Assembly: GCA_947381945.1 (NCBI GenBank)
Contig: CANCXM010000003.1
Coordinates: 78,302 to 142,301 of the forward strand
DNA length: 64,000 nt
Origin: an uncultured Muribaculaceae bacterium
GTDB lineage: Bacteria; Bacteroidota; Bacteroidia; Bacteroidales; Muribaculaceae
Direction: 5' to 3'
Part shown: positions 8,682 through 17,910 of the stretch, one piece after another
How positions within the stretch are numbered: the stretch's first letter is position 1
Layout: the number at the start of each line of letters is the position of its first letter
Notes under the pieces: model-generated
What the model was told of the DNA's origin: nothing
What the model saw: only the letters and a program-made list of their open reading frames with translations
The model's database searches: none
Position numbers and translations under genes: made by a program

Positions 8682-9380
8682 ATGGCCGTAATACTAAATA
8701 TCGACACATCGACCAACCATTGCTCGGTGGCGCTTACCGCCGAAGGCATGGTCCTTGCCCATCAGGAAGAGGGGGGCGGACGCAACCACGCCGCACTTCT
8801 GAGTGACTACATCAAATATTGCCTCGATTTTGCCCGCGAAAAGGAATTGAAGCTCGAGGCCGTCGCAGTCTCTACCGGACCGGGAAGCTACACCGGCCTG
8901 CGCATAGGTCTGTCGGAAGCAAAGGGTCTCGCCTACTCGCTCGACATTCCTCTCATCGGAATCGACACCCTGCGCATCATGGCCTGCAACGTAATGTTCA
9001 CACAGGAACTTGAAGGTGACGAAATCTTCGTCCCCATGATTGATGCAAGGCGCATGGAGGTCTACACGGCTGCATTTGACTTCGCTCTTCAGGAAGTAAT
9101 GCCCCAGCAGGCACTCATACTCTCGCCGGAGAGCTATGCCGACATCATCGAATCCAACCGCAAGGTGCTTCTTTTCGGCAACGGTTCCGACAAGGCGCGC
9201 GAACTTATAACGGCTCCCAACGTGCAGTTCATACCCGACATCCACCCGCTTGCAATCGACATGATAGCACTTGCTGAGCGCGCCTATTCGCAGCGCGATT
9301 TCATGGACATAGCCTACAGCGTCCCCAACTATATCAAGGACTTCCAGGCATCAACTCCGAAAAAGAACGTGCTCGGGTGA
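8682..9380 (+). CDS. tsaB: tRNA threonylcarbamoyladenosine biosynthesis protein TsaB
   Basis: TsaB is the non-catalytic partner of TsaD in t6A37 tRNA modification. The ASKHA-type fold is shown by ILNIDTSTNHCSVAL at the N-terminus and by STGPGSYTGLRIGLSEAKGLA, the family signature (about residues 70-90). The ATG at 8682 gives MAVILNIDTS and 232 aa; upstream frame sequence is not family-like. TAACTTTG at 8609-8616 may be its -7 box. Its stop overlaps the GTG start of the methyltransferase gene. Confidence 0.93.
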   Translation: MAVILNIDTSTNHCSVALTAEGMVLAHQEEGGGRNHAALLSDYIKYCLDFAREKELKLEAVAVSTGPGSYTGLRIGLSEAKGLAYSLDIPLIGIDTLRIMACNVMFTQELEGDEIFVPMIDARRMEVYTAAFDFALQEVMPQQALILSPESYADIIESNRKVLLFGNGSDKARELITAPNVQFIPDIHPLAIDMIALAERAYSQRDFMDIAYSVPNYIKDFQASTPKKNVLG

Positions 9381-10528
9381 AAGAGGACTTCAACAAACTC
9401 CGGCTCAAGCATCACGGCGACCCTGTGATGATGGAGGAAATACTGCAACGCGAGTGCCGCTACAAGACAGCCTCAAAACTGCCCGACACCCTTCGCAATC
9501 AGAATTTCCGTTTTCCGTCACTCGCTGTTGCCGAAATGGCGACTTCAGATGCTGTCGCCGGAATTCACGCATCAATGATTCCCGATGGTTCGACCGTCCT
9601 CGACATGACATGCGGACTGGGGATTGACTCATTTCACTTCGCAAGCAAAGCCACCGGTGTCACCGCAGTCGAGCTTGACAACAAAGCCTATCTCACAGCC
9701 GTCCACAATGTCGAAGCCCTCGGGCTCGGAAACATCAGGATTGTGGAGGGCGACAGCATTGCATTCATAAACTCCTGTCAGGAGCATTTCGACGTGATAT
9801 TCACCGACCCTGCCCGGCGCGATTCCGCAGGGCGCCACTTCGCGCTGCGCGATTGCTCGCCCGACATCATCCCGGCTCTTCCGATAATCCTCTCGCACTG
9901 CTCGACACTGATTGTCAAAGCCTCCCCGATGATCGACATCAAGGCAGCCGTCAATGAACTGCGCCGTGACTGCGCGGTCACGGTCATCGGCACGACCAAA
10001 GAATGTAAGGAAGTCGTATTCATCATCAATGCGACTTCCCCCGAGACTTCGACACCAAAGATAAGCGCAATTGACGCGAAAACAGTCAACGGCACTGAAT
10101 TCCGCTTCATCCCCGGACAGGCGGAAGAAGCGGAGCAGATTTTTTTGACACCGCGTCCGGGAATGTACCTCTACGAGCCCTACCCCGCCGTGATGAAAGG
10201 AGGAGGCATGAAAGTTATTCCGGAGCGCTACAATGTGGGCCGACTTCATCCCAACACAAACCTGTTCACCTCCGAGAAGCAAGTTGATGTCTTCCCGGGA
10301 GAATGTTTTGAAATCGAGGAAGTGTTGCCGTTTTCAAAACAGACTGTCAAAACCATCTCAAAATCTCATCCGACAATCAATGTCGCAACCCGCAACTTTC
10401 CTCTGACAGCCCCTCAGCTCGTTTCCAAGCTGAAAGTCAAGGATGGAGGCGACAAAATGCTCTTCGGAACTACCACCTGCGACGGCACCAAAATCCTCCT
10501 CATCACAACGATGGGCAAATGCCTGTAG
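9377..10528 (+). CDS. Class I SAM-dependent methyltransferase with THUMP-like / PG_1098-type domains
   Basis: A 383-aa protein with a short helical N-terminus (KEDFNKLRLKHHGDPVMMEEIL), a Rossmann methyltransferase core with VLDMTCGLGIDSFHFA (motif I, about residues 75-90) and FTDPARRD (motif IV, DPAR in place of a DPPY-type motif), then a C-terminal region resembling the ferredoxin-like/THUMP-like modules defined from Porphyromonas PG_1098. The substrate is probably RNA, given the THUMP-like part and the operon with tsaB, but is not known. The start is GTG at 9377, overlapping the tsaB stop; no nearer ATG keeps the N-terminal helix. Confidence 0.85.
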   Translation: MKEDFNKLRLKHHGDPVMMEEILQRECRYKTASKLPDTLRNQNFRFPSLAVAEMATSDAVAGIHASMIPDGSTVLDMTCGLGIDSFHFASKATGVTAVELDNKAYLTAVHNVEALGLGNIRIVEGDSIAFINSCQEHFDVIFTDPARRDSAGRHFALRDCSPDIIPALPIILSHCSTLIVKASPMIDIKAAVNELRRDCAVTVIGTTKECKEVVFIINATSPETSTPKISAIDAKTVNGTEFRFIPGQAEEAEQIFLTPRPGMYLYEPYPAVMKGGGMKVIPERYNVGRLHPNTNLFTSEKQVDVFPGECFEIEEVLPFSKQTVKTISKSHPTINVATRNFPLTAPQLVSKLKVKDGGDKMLFGTTTCDGTKILLITTMGKCL

Positions 10529-10582
10529 GAGGGTTTGCACTCAGTCACTACACGAGAAGTGCGACCCATAGAGCCATATTTT

Positions 10583-12532
10583 TCAGAATGCGTGGCTTAC
10601 AATCACAAATCCGTGGTTGGGATGGATAGTCACCGGGACAGCACCGGGATTCTTGACGGACAGCTTTTCAGTCTTGAGACTGTCAACGGGAGTGTCTGTG
10701 TAGATTTCCGCCGTCTGACCTTTTTGGAGCATCGGCAAGTTCAATTTCAGATTAATCGGATAGTCAAGGGCATTTACACCGCTGACATACCATCTGTCGC
10801 CATGCCGACGCGCAATGACCACATATTTCCCTGGACAACCATCGATGTAGCGGGTCTCATCCCACGTCGTCGGCACCTCCTTCATAAAAGCAATGGCATC
10901 ATCGGGCGCCTCAGCATAGCTTTCAGGCGTGAGGGCAAAGTTCTGTACGGGATTTTGGAATAGTATTGCCGTGGCAAGCTGAAAACCATCTGATGTGCGC
11001 CGGATGTTTCCGTGACGGTTCTCCTTCCCCATACGCTTGTTGAAGACAGTGCCACCATATTCCATCGAACCGACAGCATTGCGGATGAAGGGATGGAGGG
11101 TGGCGTTGAATGCCTCCTTGTCGCAGAAATCCTGCGAGAATATCAGATTTTCCGATGCCAACACCGCCTCGCTCCCGACATAATTGGGATAGAGCCGTTC
11201 CCATCCTCGCGGGAGTGTGCAACCGTGGAAAATCACACTTATTCCATAGTCGGCGGCATCACTGAGGATGTCTTCATATAGACGCATTGTCTCCTGCTTG
11301 TCTCCACCGAAAAAATCGACTTTAATGGTCTCGACACCCATGGCTTTCAACCATTTCATCTCTTTTTTGCGCGGAATCGGACGCGACATCAGATTCGTAG
11401 GACCCTGAACTATATCATTCCACCAACCGCTTGACGAATACCACACGGCAATCTTCACACCCTTACTGCGGGCATAGTCGGCAAGTTGTTCCATTCCGTC
11501 GCGTCCGATATTTGTATCCCACCAGTTGTCCACGAGTTCATGGTCATAACCCATATCGGCCGCAAGATCTATGAATTTCTTCTGGTCATCGAAATTGATG
11601 CTTCCGTCCTGCCAGATAATCCAGCTCCAAGTCCCTCGGCCGGAGGTTTTGGTGTCCGCTTCATAGAGCGGATCGAGAGGTGCCCATGGGATGACGGTCT
11701 CCACAATTGGGCCGAGGTTGTCGGCAAATGTGAGAGTGCGCCACGGCGTGGCTCCCGGCAGTGATATTCCCGGTTCCGCGCTACCGTTACCATTGTTTTC
11801 CTTCTCCATCGGGTAGGTCAGTTTATACATGCCGTCGGAGAAATCACTCAACCGCGACGCGCAGTATGCCCCGTCAACTCCGGTCTCGCTGACAAGCACC
11901 CATCCGCTGTCGCCAATATGGAACAGCGCCGGGAAAGTGTAGCCACATCCGAACTGCGAGGGCGTATCCATCGGAGCATCGTTGCTGTATTCCTCCTCAT
12001 AGCTTGGCTTGGTCCTTTTCCAACCTATCATAGGCTCGCTCTGCGGAGTGATGAATGTTGTCGCGTGGTCTGGAAAACGGAAACCGGTCGTTTCATCCAT
12101 GATGACCGCACTACCCGTATCCTTCTGTCGTGGAATCAAATAACGGAAAGCAATGTCGTTGTTCCCTACAAGCCATTCTATATCAAATTGTTGACCGGTG
12201 GAGTTGGTATAGGTTTCAACAAGACGGTTAGCTTCAAAATGGACTTCATCATGCTTGATTCTGTCCTGCTTGAAGTGTCTGACAAACTTGTCGGTGGAAT
12301 CTTTCACCACCGACAGGCCTCTGCTGAAATCGCCTATATCGGTTTTGAATCCAAGAGGCGAGTTTTCGAGCATCACGACTCCTTTGTGTCTTATAGAGTA
12401 AACAGGCGAACCGTCTTTCAACTCTGTGGTCAAAACTGTATTTCCATCAGGGCTCACAGTCTCTCTTGCTGCAATATCATTACCCACGATGAGCATGGCA
12501 ATGGCCGTTATATATGATTCGTAGTGCATCAT
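10583..12532 (-). CDS. Glycoside hydrolase family 97, retaining-type
   Basis: This is a 649-aa GH97 enzyme: N-terminal beta-sandwich, central (beta/alpha)8 barrel from about residue 290 (GTWSWIIWQDGSINFDDQKKFIDLAADMGYDHELVDNWW), and C-terminal beta domain. GVETIKVDFFGGDKQ carries an Asp at the position of the nucleophile of retaining GH97 alpha-galactosidase-type enzymes, unlike inverting SusB-type members that use Glu. A hydrophobic N-terminus (YITAIAMLIVGNDIAA) suggests export to the periplasm. It lies 35 nt downstream of a GH127 gene. Retaining GH97s include alpha-galactosidases and beta-L-arabinopyranosidases; given the neighbour, either is possible. Confidence 0.88.
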   Translation of the reverse strand: MMHYESYITAIAMLIVGNDIAARETVSPDGNTVLTTELKDGSPVYSIRHKGVVMLENSPLGFKTDIGDFSRGLSVVKDSTDKFVRHFKQDRIKHDEVHFEANRLVETYTNSTGQQFDIEWLVGNNDIAFRYLIPRQKDTGSAVIMDETTGFRFPDHATTFITPQSEPMIGWKRTKPSYEEEYSNDAPMDTPSQFGCGYTFPALFHIGDSGWVLVSETGVDGAYCASRLSDFSDGMYKLTYPMEKENNGNGSAEPGISLPGATPWRTLTFADNLGPIVETVIPWAPLDPLYEADTKTSGRGTWSWIIWQDGSINFDDQKKFIDLAADMGYDHELVDNWWDTNIGRDGMEQLADYARSKGVKIAVWYSSSGWWNDIVQGPTNLMSRPIPRKKEMKWLKAMGVETIKVDFFGGDKQETMRLYEDILSDAADYGISVIFHGCTLPRGWERLYPNYVGSEAVLASENLIFSQDFCDKEAFNATLHPFIRNAVGSMEYGGTVFNKRMGKENRHGNIRRTSDGFQLATAILFQNPVQNFALTPESYAEAPDDAIAFMKEVPTTWDETRYIDGCPGKYVVIARRHGDRWYVSGVNALDYPINLKLNLPMLQKGQTAEIYTDTPVDSLKTEKLSVKNPGAVPVTIHPNHGFVIVSHAF

Positions 12533-12567
12533 GATGTATTAAAAGATGGATTGCAGGGGCTATGGTC

Positions 12568-14604
12568 TCAGCGTGTTTCGAATTCGTTGCGGAAGTCATC
12601 ATTTGTCTTGACCAGCGGACGGGTTGCAGATGGCGACATGGGAAGCCATACACTCATCTGTCCCTGTCCACGGTGCGCCCATGCGTAGTAAGGTATGAGC
12701 GAAAGATTTACATCTTTAAGAGCGAGGTTTCCATCTGCTGCCCGCGTCAGGAGCTGCGCTTTTCCGCGAAGGATTGTTATACCGTTGAGACAATCTTTGT
12801 TTTCAGCCTCGAACCCTGTTGCCGGATTCACGACGGCCTGCTGGATGTCGAAATCATTGTCGGGCCATTCGGCACAATAGACAAGCGGACCTCTCTCAAT
12901 GGCCACACGGCCAACATCGGCCTTGACATTATCGTTGGCCGCAATCATTCTCGGAGTCATGTCGAAGTTTAGTTCAACGGTATCGCCCTTCCTCCATTTG
13001 CGGGTAATGGTCATATAACCTTTGTCGAGTTCGCTTTTGACCTCTTCACCGTTCACTCTGACACTGTAAGGAGTGGCTGATGTATTCCCTATATAGGAAT
13101 AGAGGTCGCCTGGAACCGGCTTGCCTTGAAGTCTGCCGGGGATTCTGAGTTTAAGCGAGAATTCTCCCGCACGGTTTCCGTCAATACTTACCGTCACGTT
13201 ACCTTCGCGGGTGTAGTCGCCTTTCTGAGACAGCGTCACCTTTTTTCCTCCAACCGAAAGCTCAGATGAGTTACCTATATAGAGGTTGACATACACATCC
13301 TTATCCTTCACGGCATACACATAACCGGGAAGCGACGGGATGAAACGGCAGATGTTTGACGGACAGCACGCACACCCGAACCAAGGTTGACGTTCGTAGT
13401 TCCCCTCGCTTGCCAAGGGATTAGGATAGAAGAATTTACCACCGTCGATGGACATTCCCGCTATCAGACCGTTGTAGAGTGTGCGTTCGACAACATCATA
13501 ATACTTCGCATCACCGTGAAGAAGGAAAAGGCGATGGTTGACATATACGTTACCGATTGCAGCGCAGGTCTCACAGTAAGCCTCTTCGTTGGGCAGGACA
13601 TAGTTGGCATCAAAGGCCTCACCCTTGTGTGTGGCACCGATACCACCTGTGATATAGTACTTTTTGTTTACGATGTTGTCCCAGATTCTGTCTATTGCAT
13701 TGATGTAGGCGCTGTCACCAGTAAGGGCTGCCACATCAGCCATTCCCGCATACATATAAGAGGCGCGGACAGCATGGCCCACGGCCTCGTCCTGCTCCAC
13801 CACCGGCTTGTGTGCCTGACTGTAGAAATCCTTGCGTGCGGTGTAGCCGCGCTTGTCAAGGAAAAATTTAGCCTGGTCAAGATACTTCCTGTCACCGGTG
13901 ACAAGATAAAGACGTGCGAGAGCCATCTCGGCAATCTGATGTCCAGGGACGAGTGTGAGCTGACCGGGAGCCTCGCCTATCGACCGGCATACGCAGTCGG
14001 CATAGCGTATGGCTATGTCGAGGAAATTCCGTTTCCCGGTTGCCTGATAGTGAGCCACAGCCCCGTCTATCATGTGACCTAAATTATAGAACTCATGGCT
14101 GAGGATCTCCACTCTTTCCCATCTCTTGCCCGGAGCCATCCATGAATGTGGTTTGGCAGGATTCATGGTGAAGGACGTGTTCAGATAACCATCCTCTTCC
14201 TGCGCTCCGGCCACGATGGTCAGGACGCTGTCAATATAAGCCTCCAGTTTCTTGTCAGGATAAGTCTGGAGAAGATAGCTCGCACCTTCGATGGTCTTGT
14301 AGACATCCGTATCATCAAACGGAAAGCCACCCACCTCGTAACTCTCACTCGGATTGGCAGCCTTTATGAAATTGTCATAGCGTCCGCTTTCCTCGCATTT
14401 ACTGAATGCAAGAGGTATGGTCACATTGCGTGCAGCATCAAGACGCTGTCCCCAGAACGTATCATCTATCTTTACGGAAGTGAACGGGACAGGCTCGATG
14501 GGATAACCGTGATGGGTCGTTCCGGCATTGGACACTGAAGCATTTGCTGCGTTGACGGCCAGACCAAAGGTGGCGAAGATCAAGGCGGAGAATATTGATT
14601 TCAT
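12568..14604 (-). CDS. Glycoside hydrolase family 127 (beta-L-arabinofuranosidase-type), secreted
   Basis: The 678-aa product begins with a signal peptide (MKSIFSALIFATFGLAVNAANA). GH127 hallmarks are the (alpha/alpha)6 barrel with FPFDDTDVYKTIEGA, EAYCETCAAIGN, which holds the catalytic Glu, and FGCACCPSN, which holds the catalytic and zinc-binding cysteines known from the bifidobacterial enzyme HypBA1. GH127 releases beta-L-arabinofuranose from plant arabinan or extensin glycans. The start is the ATG at 14604, at the signal peptide; an upstream extension to 14712 is not protein-like. It probably leads a two-gene operon with the GH97. No SusCD pair is adjacent. Confidence 0.9.
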   Translation of the reverse strand: MKSIFSALIFATFGLAVNAANASVSNAGTTHHGYPIEPVPFTSVKIDDTFWGQRLDAARNVTIPLAFSKCEESGRYDNFIKAANPSESYEVGGFPFDDTDVYKTIEGASYLLQTYPDKKLEAYIDSVLTIVAGAQEEDGYLNTSFTMNPAKPHSWMAPGKRWERVEILSHEFYNLGHMIDGAVAHYQATGKRNFLDIAIRYADCVCRSIGEAPGQLTLVPGHQIAEMALARLYLVTGDRKYLDQAKFFLDKRGYTARKDFYSQAHKPVVEQDEAVGHAVRASYMYAGMADVAALTGDSAYINAIDRIWDNIVNKKYYITGGIGATHKGEAFDANYVLPNEEAYCETCAAIGNVYVNHRLFLLHGDAKYYDVVERTLYNGLIAGMSIDGGKFFYPNPLASEGNYERQPWFGCACCPSNICRFIPSLPGYVYAVKDKDVYVNLYIGNSSELSVGGKKVTLSQKGDYTREGNVTVSIDGNRAGEFSLKLRIPGRLQGKPVPGDLYSYIGNTSATPYSVRVNGEEVKSELDKGYMTITRKWRKGDTVELNFDMTPRMIAANDNVKADVGRVAIERGPLVYCAEWPDNDFDIQQAVVNPATGFEAENKDCLNGITILRGKAQLLTRAADGNLALKDVNLSLIPYYAWAHRGQGQMSVWLPMSPSATRPLVKTNDDFRNEFETR

Positions 14605-14665
14605 CTGTACGGAATGATTGGTTTTTGAATTAAGGCAGATTGGTCGGAATAAAGATTTCCTTTTG

Positions 14666-14673
14666 CAAATATA
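14666..14673 (-). promoter_or_regulatory. Putative -7 element for the GH127-GH97 operon
   Basis: On the minus strand this reads TATATTTG, matching TAnnTTTG, 62 nt upstream of the GH127 ATG. No clear TTTG is found 20 nt upstream, so the promoter may require an activator. The rest of the 14605-14983 gap holds the direct repeats listed separately and otherwise no gene I can support. Confidence 0.35.
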
Positions 14674-14704
14674 GCCATTACAATGAAGAAGTAGCGTTAA
14701 AAAT

Positions 14705-14771
14705 TCAATCAATAACGTTTAAAAATCAATCAAAATGTCACTTTTAATGCGGAATGAATCAATCAATAACG
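14705..14771. promoter_or_regulatory. Direct repeat TCAATCAATAACG, two exact copies
   Basis: The 13-mer occurs at 14705-14717 and 14759-14771 with starts 54 bp apart, and the shorter core ATCAATCA recurs between them near 14724. They lie 30-100 bp upstream of the putative GH127 -7 element, in the gap shared with the catalase gene, so they may be regulator sites for the glycosidase operon, for katA, or for both. Confidence 0.4.
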
Positions 14772-14983
14772 ATTTTGATTCATTTGAGGACCAAATATGA
14801 ATGAAATATGTCGCCTAAGGTAAAAACTGCAAAAGAGACAGCAAGAAGAAATAAACTTTTAGGCTTTTTGGGATGTTGGTATGTTACCTTAAAATCATCT
14901 GCCTTCGCAATCTTCGGCAGTTTTATGGTAATAACCTTTTATAATTTAATCATACTTACACCTCACAACCAATTAAAGATTGT

Positions 14984-16483
14984 ATGGACAAAAAGACACT
15001 CACCTCTGAAAACGGCCGTCCGATTGCCGACAACCAGAATGTTCAGACAGCAGGTCTACGCGGACCGATGACAGTTCAAGATCCGTGGTATATTGAAAAA
15101 ATCTCCCATTTCGACAGGGAAGTAATCCCCGAAAGAAGAATGCACGCCAAAGGCTCTGGTGCTTTCGGTAGATTCACCGTCACCCATGATTTGAAGGATG
15201 TCACCCGCGCCTCGATTTTTTCCGAAGCCGGCAAGCAGACTCCATGTCTGGTCCGTTTCTCGACGGTTGCAGGCGAACGTGGAGCTGCCGACGCGGAGCG
15301 CGACATCCGCGGATTTGCAATGAAATTCTACACCGATGCCGGCAACTGGGATCTGGTAGGCAACAACACCCCGGTGTTTTTCCTCCGCGACCCGCTGAAA
15401 TTCCCGGACCTGAACCATGCCATAAAGCGTGACCCTCGGACAGGAATGAGAAACCCGACAAGCAACTGGGATTTCTGGACCCTACTGCCCGAAGCACTCC
15501 ATCAGGTGACCATCACCATGTCGCCCCGAGGTATCCCCGCCTCTTTCCGCCACATGCACGGTTTCGGAAGCCACACCTACAGTTTCATTGACAAAAACAA
15601 CAGGCGCACATGGGTGAAGTTCCACTTCATAACCCAGCAGGGAATCAAGAATCTCACAGATGCGGAAGCCGAGGCAATCATCGCCAAGGACCGCGAGTCG
15701 AATCAGCGAGATCTTTTCGAGGCAATCGAACGGGGCGATTTCCCCAAGTGGAAACTTTATGTGCAGCTCATGACCGAGGATGAGGCCAAGACTTACCACA
15801 TCAATCCCTTCGACCTCACAAAAGTGTGGTATCACAAAGATTTCCCTCTGCGCGAAGTCGGTGTTCTTGAACTCAACCGCAACCCTGAGAATTTCTATGC
15901 CGAAATCGAGCAGGCAGCATTCAATCCCACCAACATCGTGGACGGCATCGGACTTTCGCCCGACAAAATGCTTCAGGGACGTCTTTTCTCCTACGGCGAT
16001 GCACAGCGCTACCGTCTTGGCGTTAACCATAATCTGATTCCTGTCAATCAGCCAAAGTGTCCGTTCCATTCCTATCATCGCGACGGAAAGATGCGCACCG
16101 ACGGCAATCTCGGTGCCACAATCAACTACGAACCGAACAGCTTCGGCGAATGGAAAGACTCGCCCGACCGCAAGGAACCTCCGATGGAACTCCACGGCGA
16201 CATGTTCAACTATAACGAACGGGAATTCGACGATGACTACTACACACAGCCCGGCAAACTGTGGAGGCTCATGAGTGCTGAAGACAAAGCTGCGACATGC
16301 TCCAACACAGCAACACAGATGGCCGGAGTGCCACTTTTCATCAAACAACGCCATGTCAGAGCCTGTCACCTCGCTGATAACGAATACGGCAAAATGCTCG
16401 CCGACGCTCTCGGAATCAGTCTGGACGAAGCCCTCATCGCCGAAGATCCGGCACATCCCTCCTGGGACAAACGCAAGCTCTGA
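14984..16483 (+). CDS. katA: Heme catalase (clade 3, monofunctional)
   Basis: The 499-aa protein is a typical small-subunit catalase. It shows the distal-His region ([14 protein letters not shown]), [26 protein letters not shown], the heme-tyrosine motif [14 protein letters not shown] and the C-terminal [21 protein letters not shown]. It decomposes H2O2 in the cytosol and in Bacteroides is usually under OxyR; no oxyR lies in this window. The ATG at 14984 gives [19 protein letters not shown], the canonical N-terminus. It is monocistronic with a strong terminator downstream. Confidence 0.97.
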   Translation: MDKKTLTSENGRPIADNQNVQTAGLRGPMTVQDPWYIEKISHFDREVIPERRMHAKGSGAFGRFTVTHDLKDVTRASIFSEAGKQTPCLVRFSTVAGERGAADAERDIRGFAMKFYTDAGNWDLVGNNTPVFFLRDPLKFPDLNHAIKRDPRTGMRNPTSNWDFWTLLPEALHQVTITMSPRGIPASFRHMHGFGSHTYSFIDKNNRRTWVKFHFITQQGIKNLTDAEAEAIIAKDRESNQRDLFEAIERGDFPKWKLYVQLMTEDEAKTYHINPFDLTKVWYHKDFPLREVGVLELNRNPENFYAEIEQAAFNPTNIVDGIGLSPDKMLQGRLFSYGDAQRYRLGVNHNLIPVNQPKCPFHSYHRDGKMRTDGNLGATINYEPNSFGEWKDSPDRKEPPMELHGDMFNYNEREFDDDYYTQPGKLWRLMSAEDKAATCSNTATQMAGVPLFIKQRHVRACHLADNEYGKMLADALGISLDEALIAEDPAHPSWDKRKL

Positions 16484-16538
16484 ACGGATTAATTTCACCA
16501 AGCCCAAGGCAACTGACAGGGCTTATACAATAATTAAA

Positions 16539-16580
16539 ACTGCGTCCAAAAAGCCAGACAGAGGTCTTTTTGGACGCAGT
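16539..16580. terminator. Terminator hairpin between katA and the convergent membrane-protein gene
   Basis: A perfect 15-bp stem, ACTGCGTCCAAAAAG with its complement ending at 16580, around a 12-nt loop. The stem carries A5/T5 tracts, so it may work in both directions. Confidence 0.75.
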
Positions 16581-16589
16581 GTATTTTGT

Positions 16590-16826
16590 TTATTCTTCGA
16601 AAATATCCTCGATTTCATCTATGATCTGCTGGTTGGCTTCAAACATTTCTTTAAGAGCTGCCGGCAAGCGTTTCCCTAACAGCATACAGCCGATGACTGT
16701 GCCAATCATGGTTTTTAACAGTCCGTGATGGGGTGGCCCTACAAAGGATGCTATTCCTGCGATTAATCCAATTAGTGCGCCATATTTCATCAACTTCAGT
16801 TGAGCTTTGGCCATTCTTTGCATCAT
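16590..16826 (-). CDS. 78-aa glycine-zipper-like two-helix membrane protein
   Basis: The protein is basic at the N-terminus (MMQRMAKAQLKLMK), has two short hydrophobic glycine-rich helices (YGALIGLIAGIASFVG and LKTMIGTVIGCMLLG) separated by PPHHG, and an acidic C-terminal helix ending DEIEDIFEE. The spacing of Gly residues suggests packed transmembrane helices. It is the last gene of the left arm, and its ATG overlaps the stop of the FtsZ-like gene upstream (ATGATG), so it is probably translationally coupled. I do not recognise a family. It could anchor a filament to the membrane or be a membrane-active effector; neither is shown. Confidence 0.65.
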   Translation of the reverse strand: MMQRMAKAQLKLMKYGALIGLIAGIASFVGPPHHGLLKTMIGTVIGCMLLGKRLPAALKEMFEANQQIIDEIEDIFEE

Positions 16827-17557
16827 GGTTCCAACTCCTTTCCTGATACTATTACTGTTAGGCGAACTTCATCCGTTGGCACTCTGTCATCTCGAAACAA
16901 TCCCCAGATTGCATTGACTTCATCCGGGAACTGCAGTATAAATTCAGAAAGAGGCTGCACTTCACATATATTTAGTGGAGGATTGATATTGCTGTTGAAA
17001 AAGATTGAAATTATAATGTTTTCCACTGAGCCAAACTCCTCCTTCAAGATTACATTTTTAATTTTGGAAATGGCATCAGACACTCGTCCATCGACACCAT
17101 TTCCAAAAGTTTCAAATACTTTGAAGAAATCTGAATTGCGCAGGACTGAATGTATATCGCTGAAAGCTATAGCGATGAGACCATTAGTGAACAGTATCTC
17201 AAGAATCGCCTTAACTGCCACATACATATTTTCAAGCCGGGCCACCAACTGAGCATCACAAAATTTGGTTTTGCTTACAATCCGGCTATTTGACACGATG
17301 AGAGTCAAGACCCCGGCCTGATAAAAACTTTTTGCAGCAGCTACGACCGAATCAGTGCACTCATCAACCAATATGATGACCATCCGGTCTTCATCAGTTG
17401 GCGAAGGCAATAGTTCAGGACTGGTTATTTTGGTGGAAACACCATCATATCCTAAGGCGCTGATTTTGTCAAGAATCGGTTTTAAACTCTCACCAATCCC
17501 GAATACGTGAAAACTTGTAGGAAAATTGTTGGTGTAGTCGTTTGATAAATCGTCCAT
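16823..17557 (-). CDS. Divergent FtsZ/tubulin-like protein with T7-loop and C-terminal domain but no recognisable GTP site
   Basis: I align this 244-aa protein by eye to FtsZ. ILFTNGLIAIAFSDIHSVL (about residues 125-143) matches the FtsZ T7 segment LITRPGLINVDFADVRTVM, keeping the second Asp (D212 of E. coli FtsZ) while the first is Ala. NAIWGLFRDDRVPTDEVRLT near the C-terminus matches the FtsZ strand block NIIWGAVIDESLGDEVRVTV. The N-terminal glycine loop is degenerate (VFGIGESL), and the GGGTGTG loop is replaced by LVDECTDSV. So the protein appears to keep the hydrolysis-activating face and C-terminal domain but not nucleotide binding. It lies two genes downstream of its GTP-binding counterpart. 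Confidence 0.65.
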   Translation of the reverse strand: MDDLSNDYTNNFPTSFHVFGIGESLKPILDKISALGYDGVSTKITSPELLPSPTDEDRMVIILVDECTDSVVAAAKSFYQAGVLTLIVSNSRIVSKTKFCDAQLVARLENMYVAVKAILEILFTNGLIAIAFSDIHSVLRNSDFFKVFETFGNGVDGRVSDAISKIKNVILKEEFGSVENIIISIFFNSNINPPLNICEVQPLSEFILQFPDEVNAIWGLFRDDRVPTDEVRLTVIVSGKELEP

Positions 17558-17587
17558 TTGGATGAAAATTTAGGTTGAACAGGATAA

Positions 17588-17609
17588 CGGTCAACAATAA
17601 TGTTGACCG
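17588..17609 (-). terminator. Intra-operon hairpin after the 71-aa gene
   Basis: CGGTCAACA-ATAA-TGTTGACCG is a perfect 9-bp stem-loop between the 71-aa gene and the FtsZ-like gene downstream. No T-run follows on the minus strand, so it is more likely an attenuator, RNase stop or stability element than a full terminator. Confidence 0.5.
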
Positions 17610-17630
17610 CTATTCAAGTGAGTGGTTGAG

Positions 17631-17846
17631 TTAGAGTTTCTCGATGATTAGATTGTTGCCATTGATGTATCCGTCAGGGAAATCAACGTTATACTTCATC
17701 TTCAACTGACGCTTAAACTCAGCCTTTGTCGCTGTACACCAAGGGAGTGTGCTTGCGTTGTACGATACTTCGGCGGTCATCCCGGCTTCGAGACGCTTGC
17801 CATTGCTGACCAACAGCTTTTTAGTGGTTACTTTGAATAGTGCCAT
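17631..17846 (-). CDS. 71-aa conserved small protein, paralogue of the 67-aa protein at 25626
   Basis: Sequence MALFKVTTKKLLVSNGKR... ends GYINGNNLIIEKL. It shares the FKVT-x-K opening, a mid-protein helix with a hydrophobic-KR pattern, a G-[YN]-x(n)-LIIEKL/FIIEKL ending and overall length with the 67-aa product on the right arm. It resembles a family of roughly 70-aa Bacteroidetes proteins that I think is DUF6140 (unverified); function unknown. A TAACTTTG -7-like motif (minus strand, 17873-17880) lies just upstream. It sits between the two FtsZ-like genes and is followed by a hairpin. Confidence 0.65.
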   Translation of the reverse strand: MALFKVTTKKLLVSNGKRLEAGMTAEVSYNASTLPWCTATKAEFKRQLKMKYNVDFPDGYINGNNLIIEKL

Positions 17847-17910
17847 ATATGATTTATTTAATGGTTACGCCGCAAAGTTATACCGACGATGTATCAGATT
17901 AGGTGTCAGG

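Noticed and set aside
13387..14082. 231-codon plus-strand frame opposite the GH127 gene
   Set aside because: Antisense shadow of the glycosidase; no start context or motif.
15482..16507. 341-codon minus-strand frame opposite katA
   Set aside because: Antisense to a complete catalase with all motifs; the V/F/E-rich translation has no recognisable domain.
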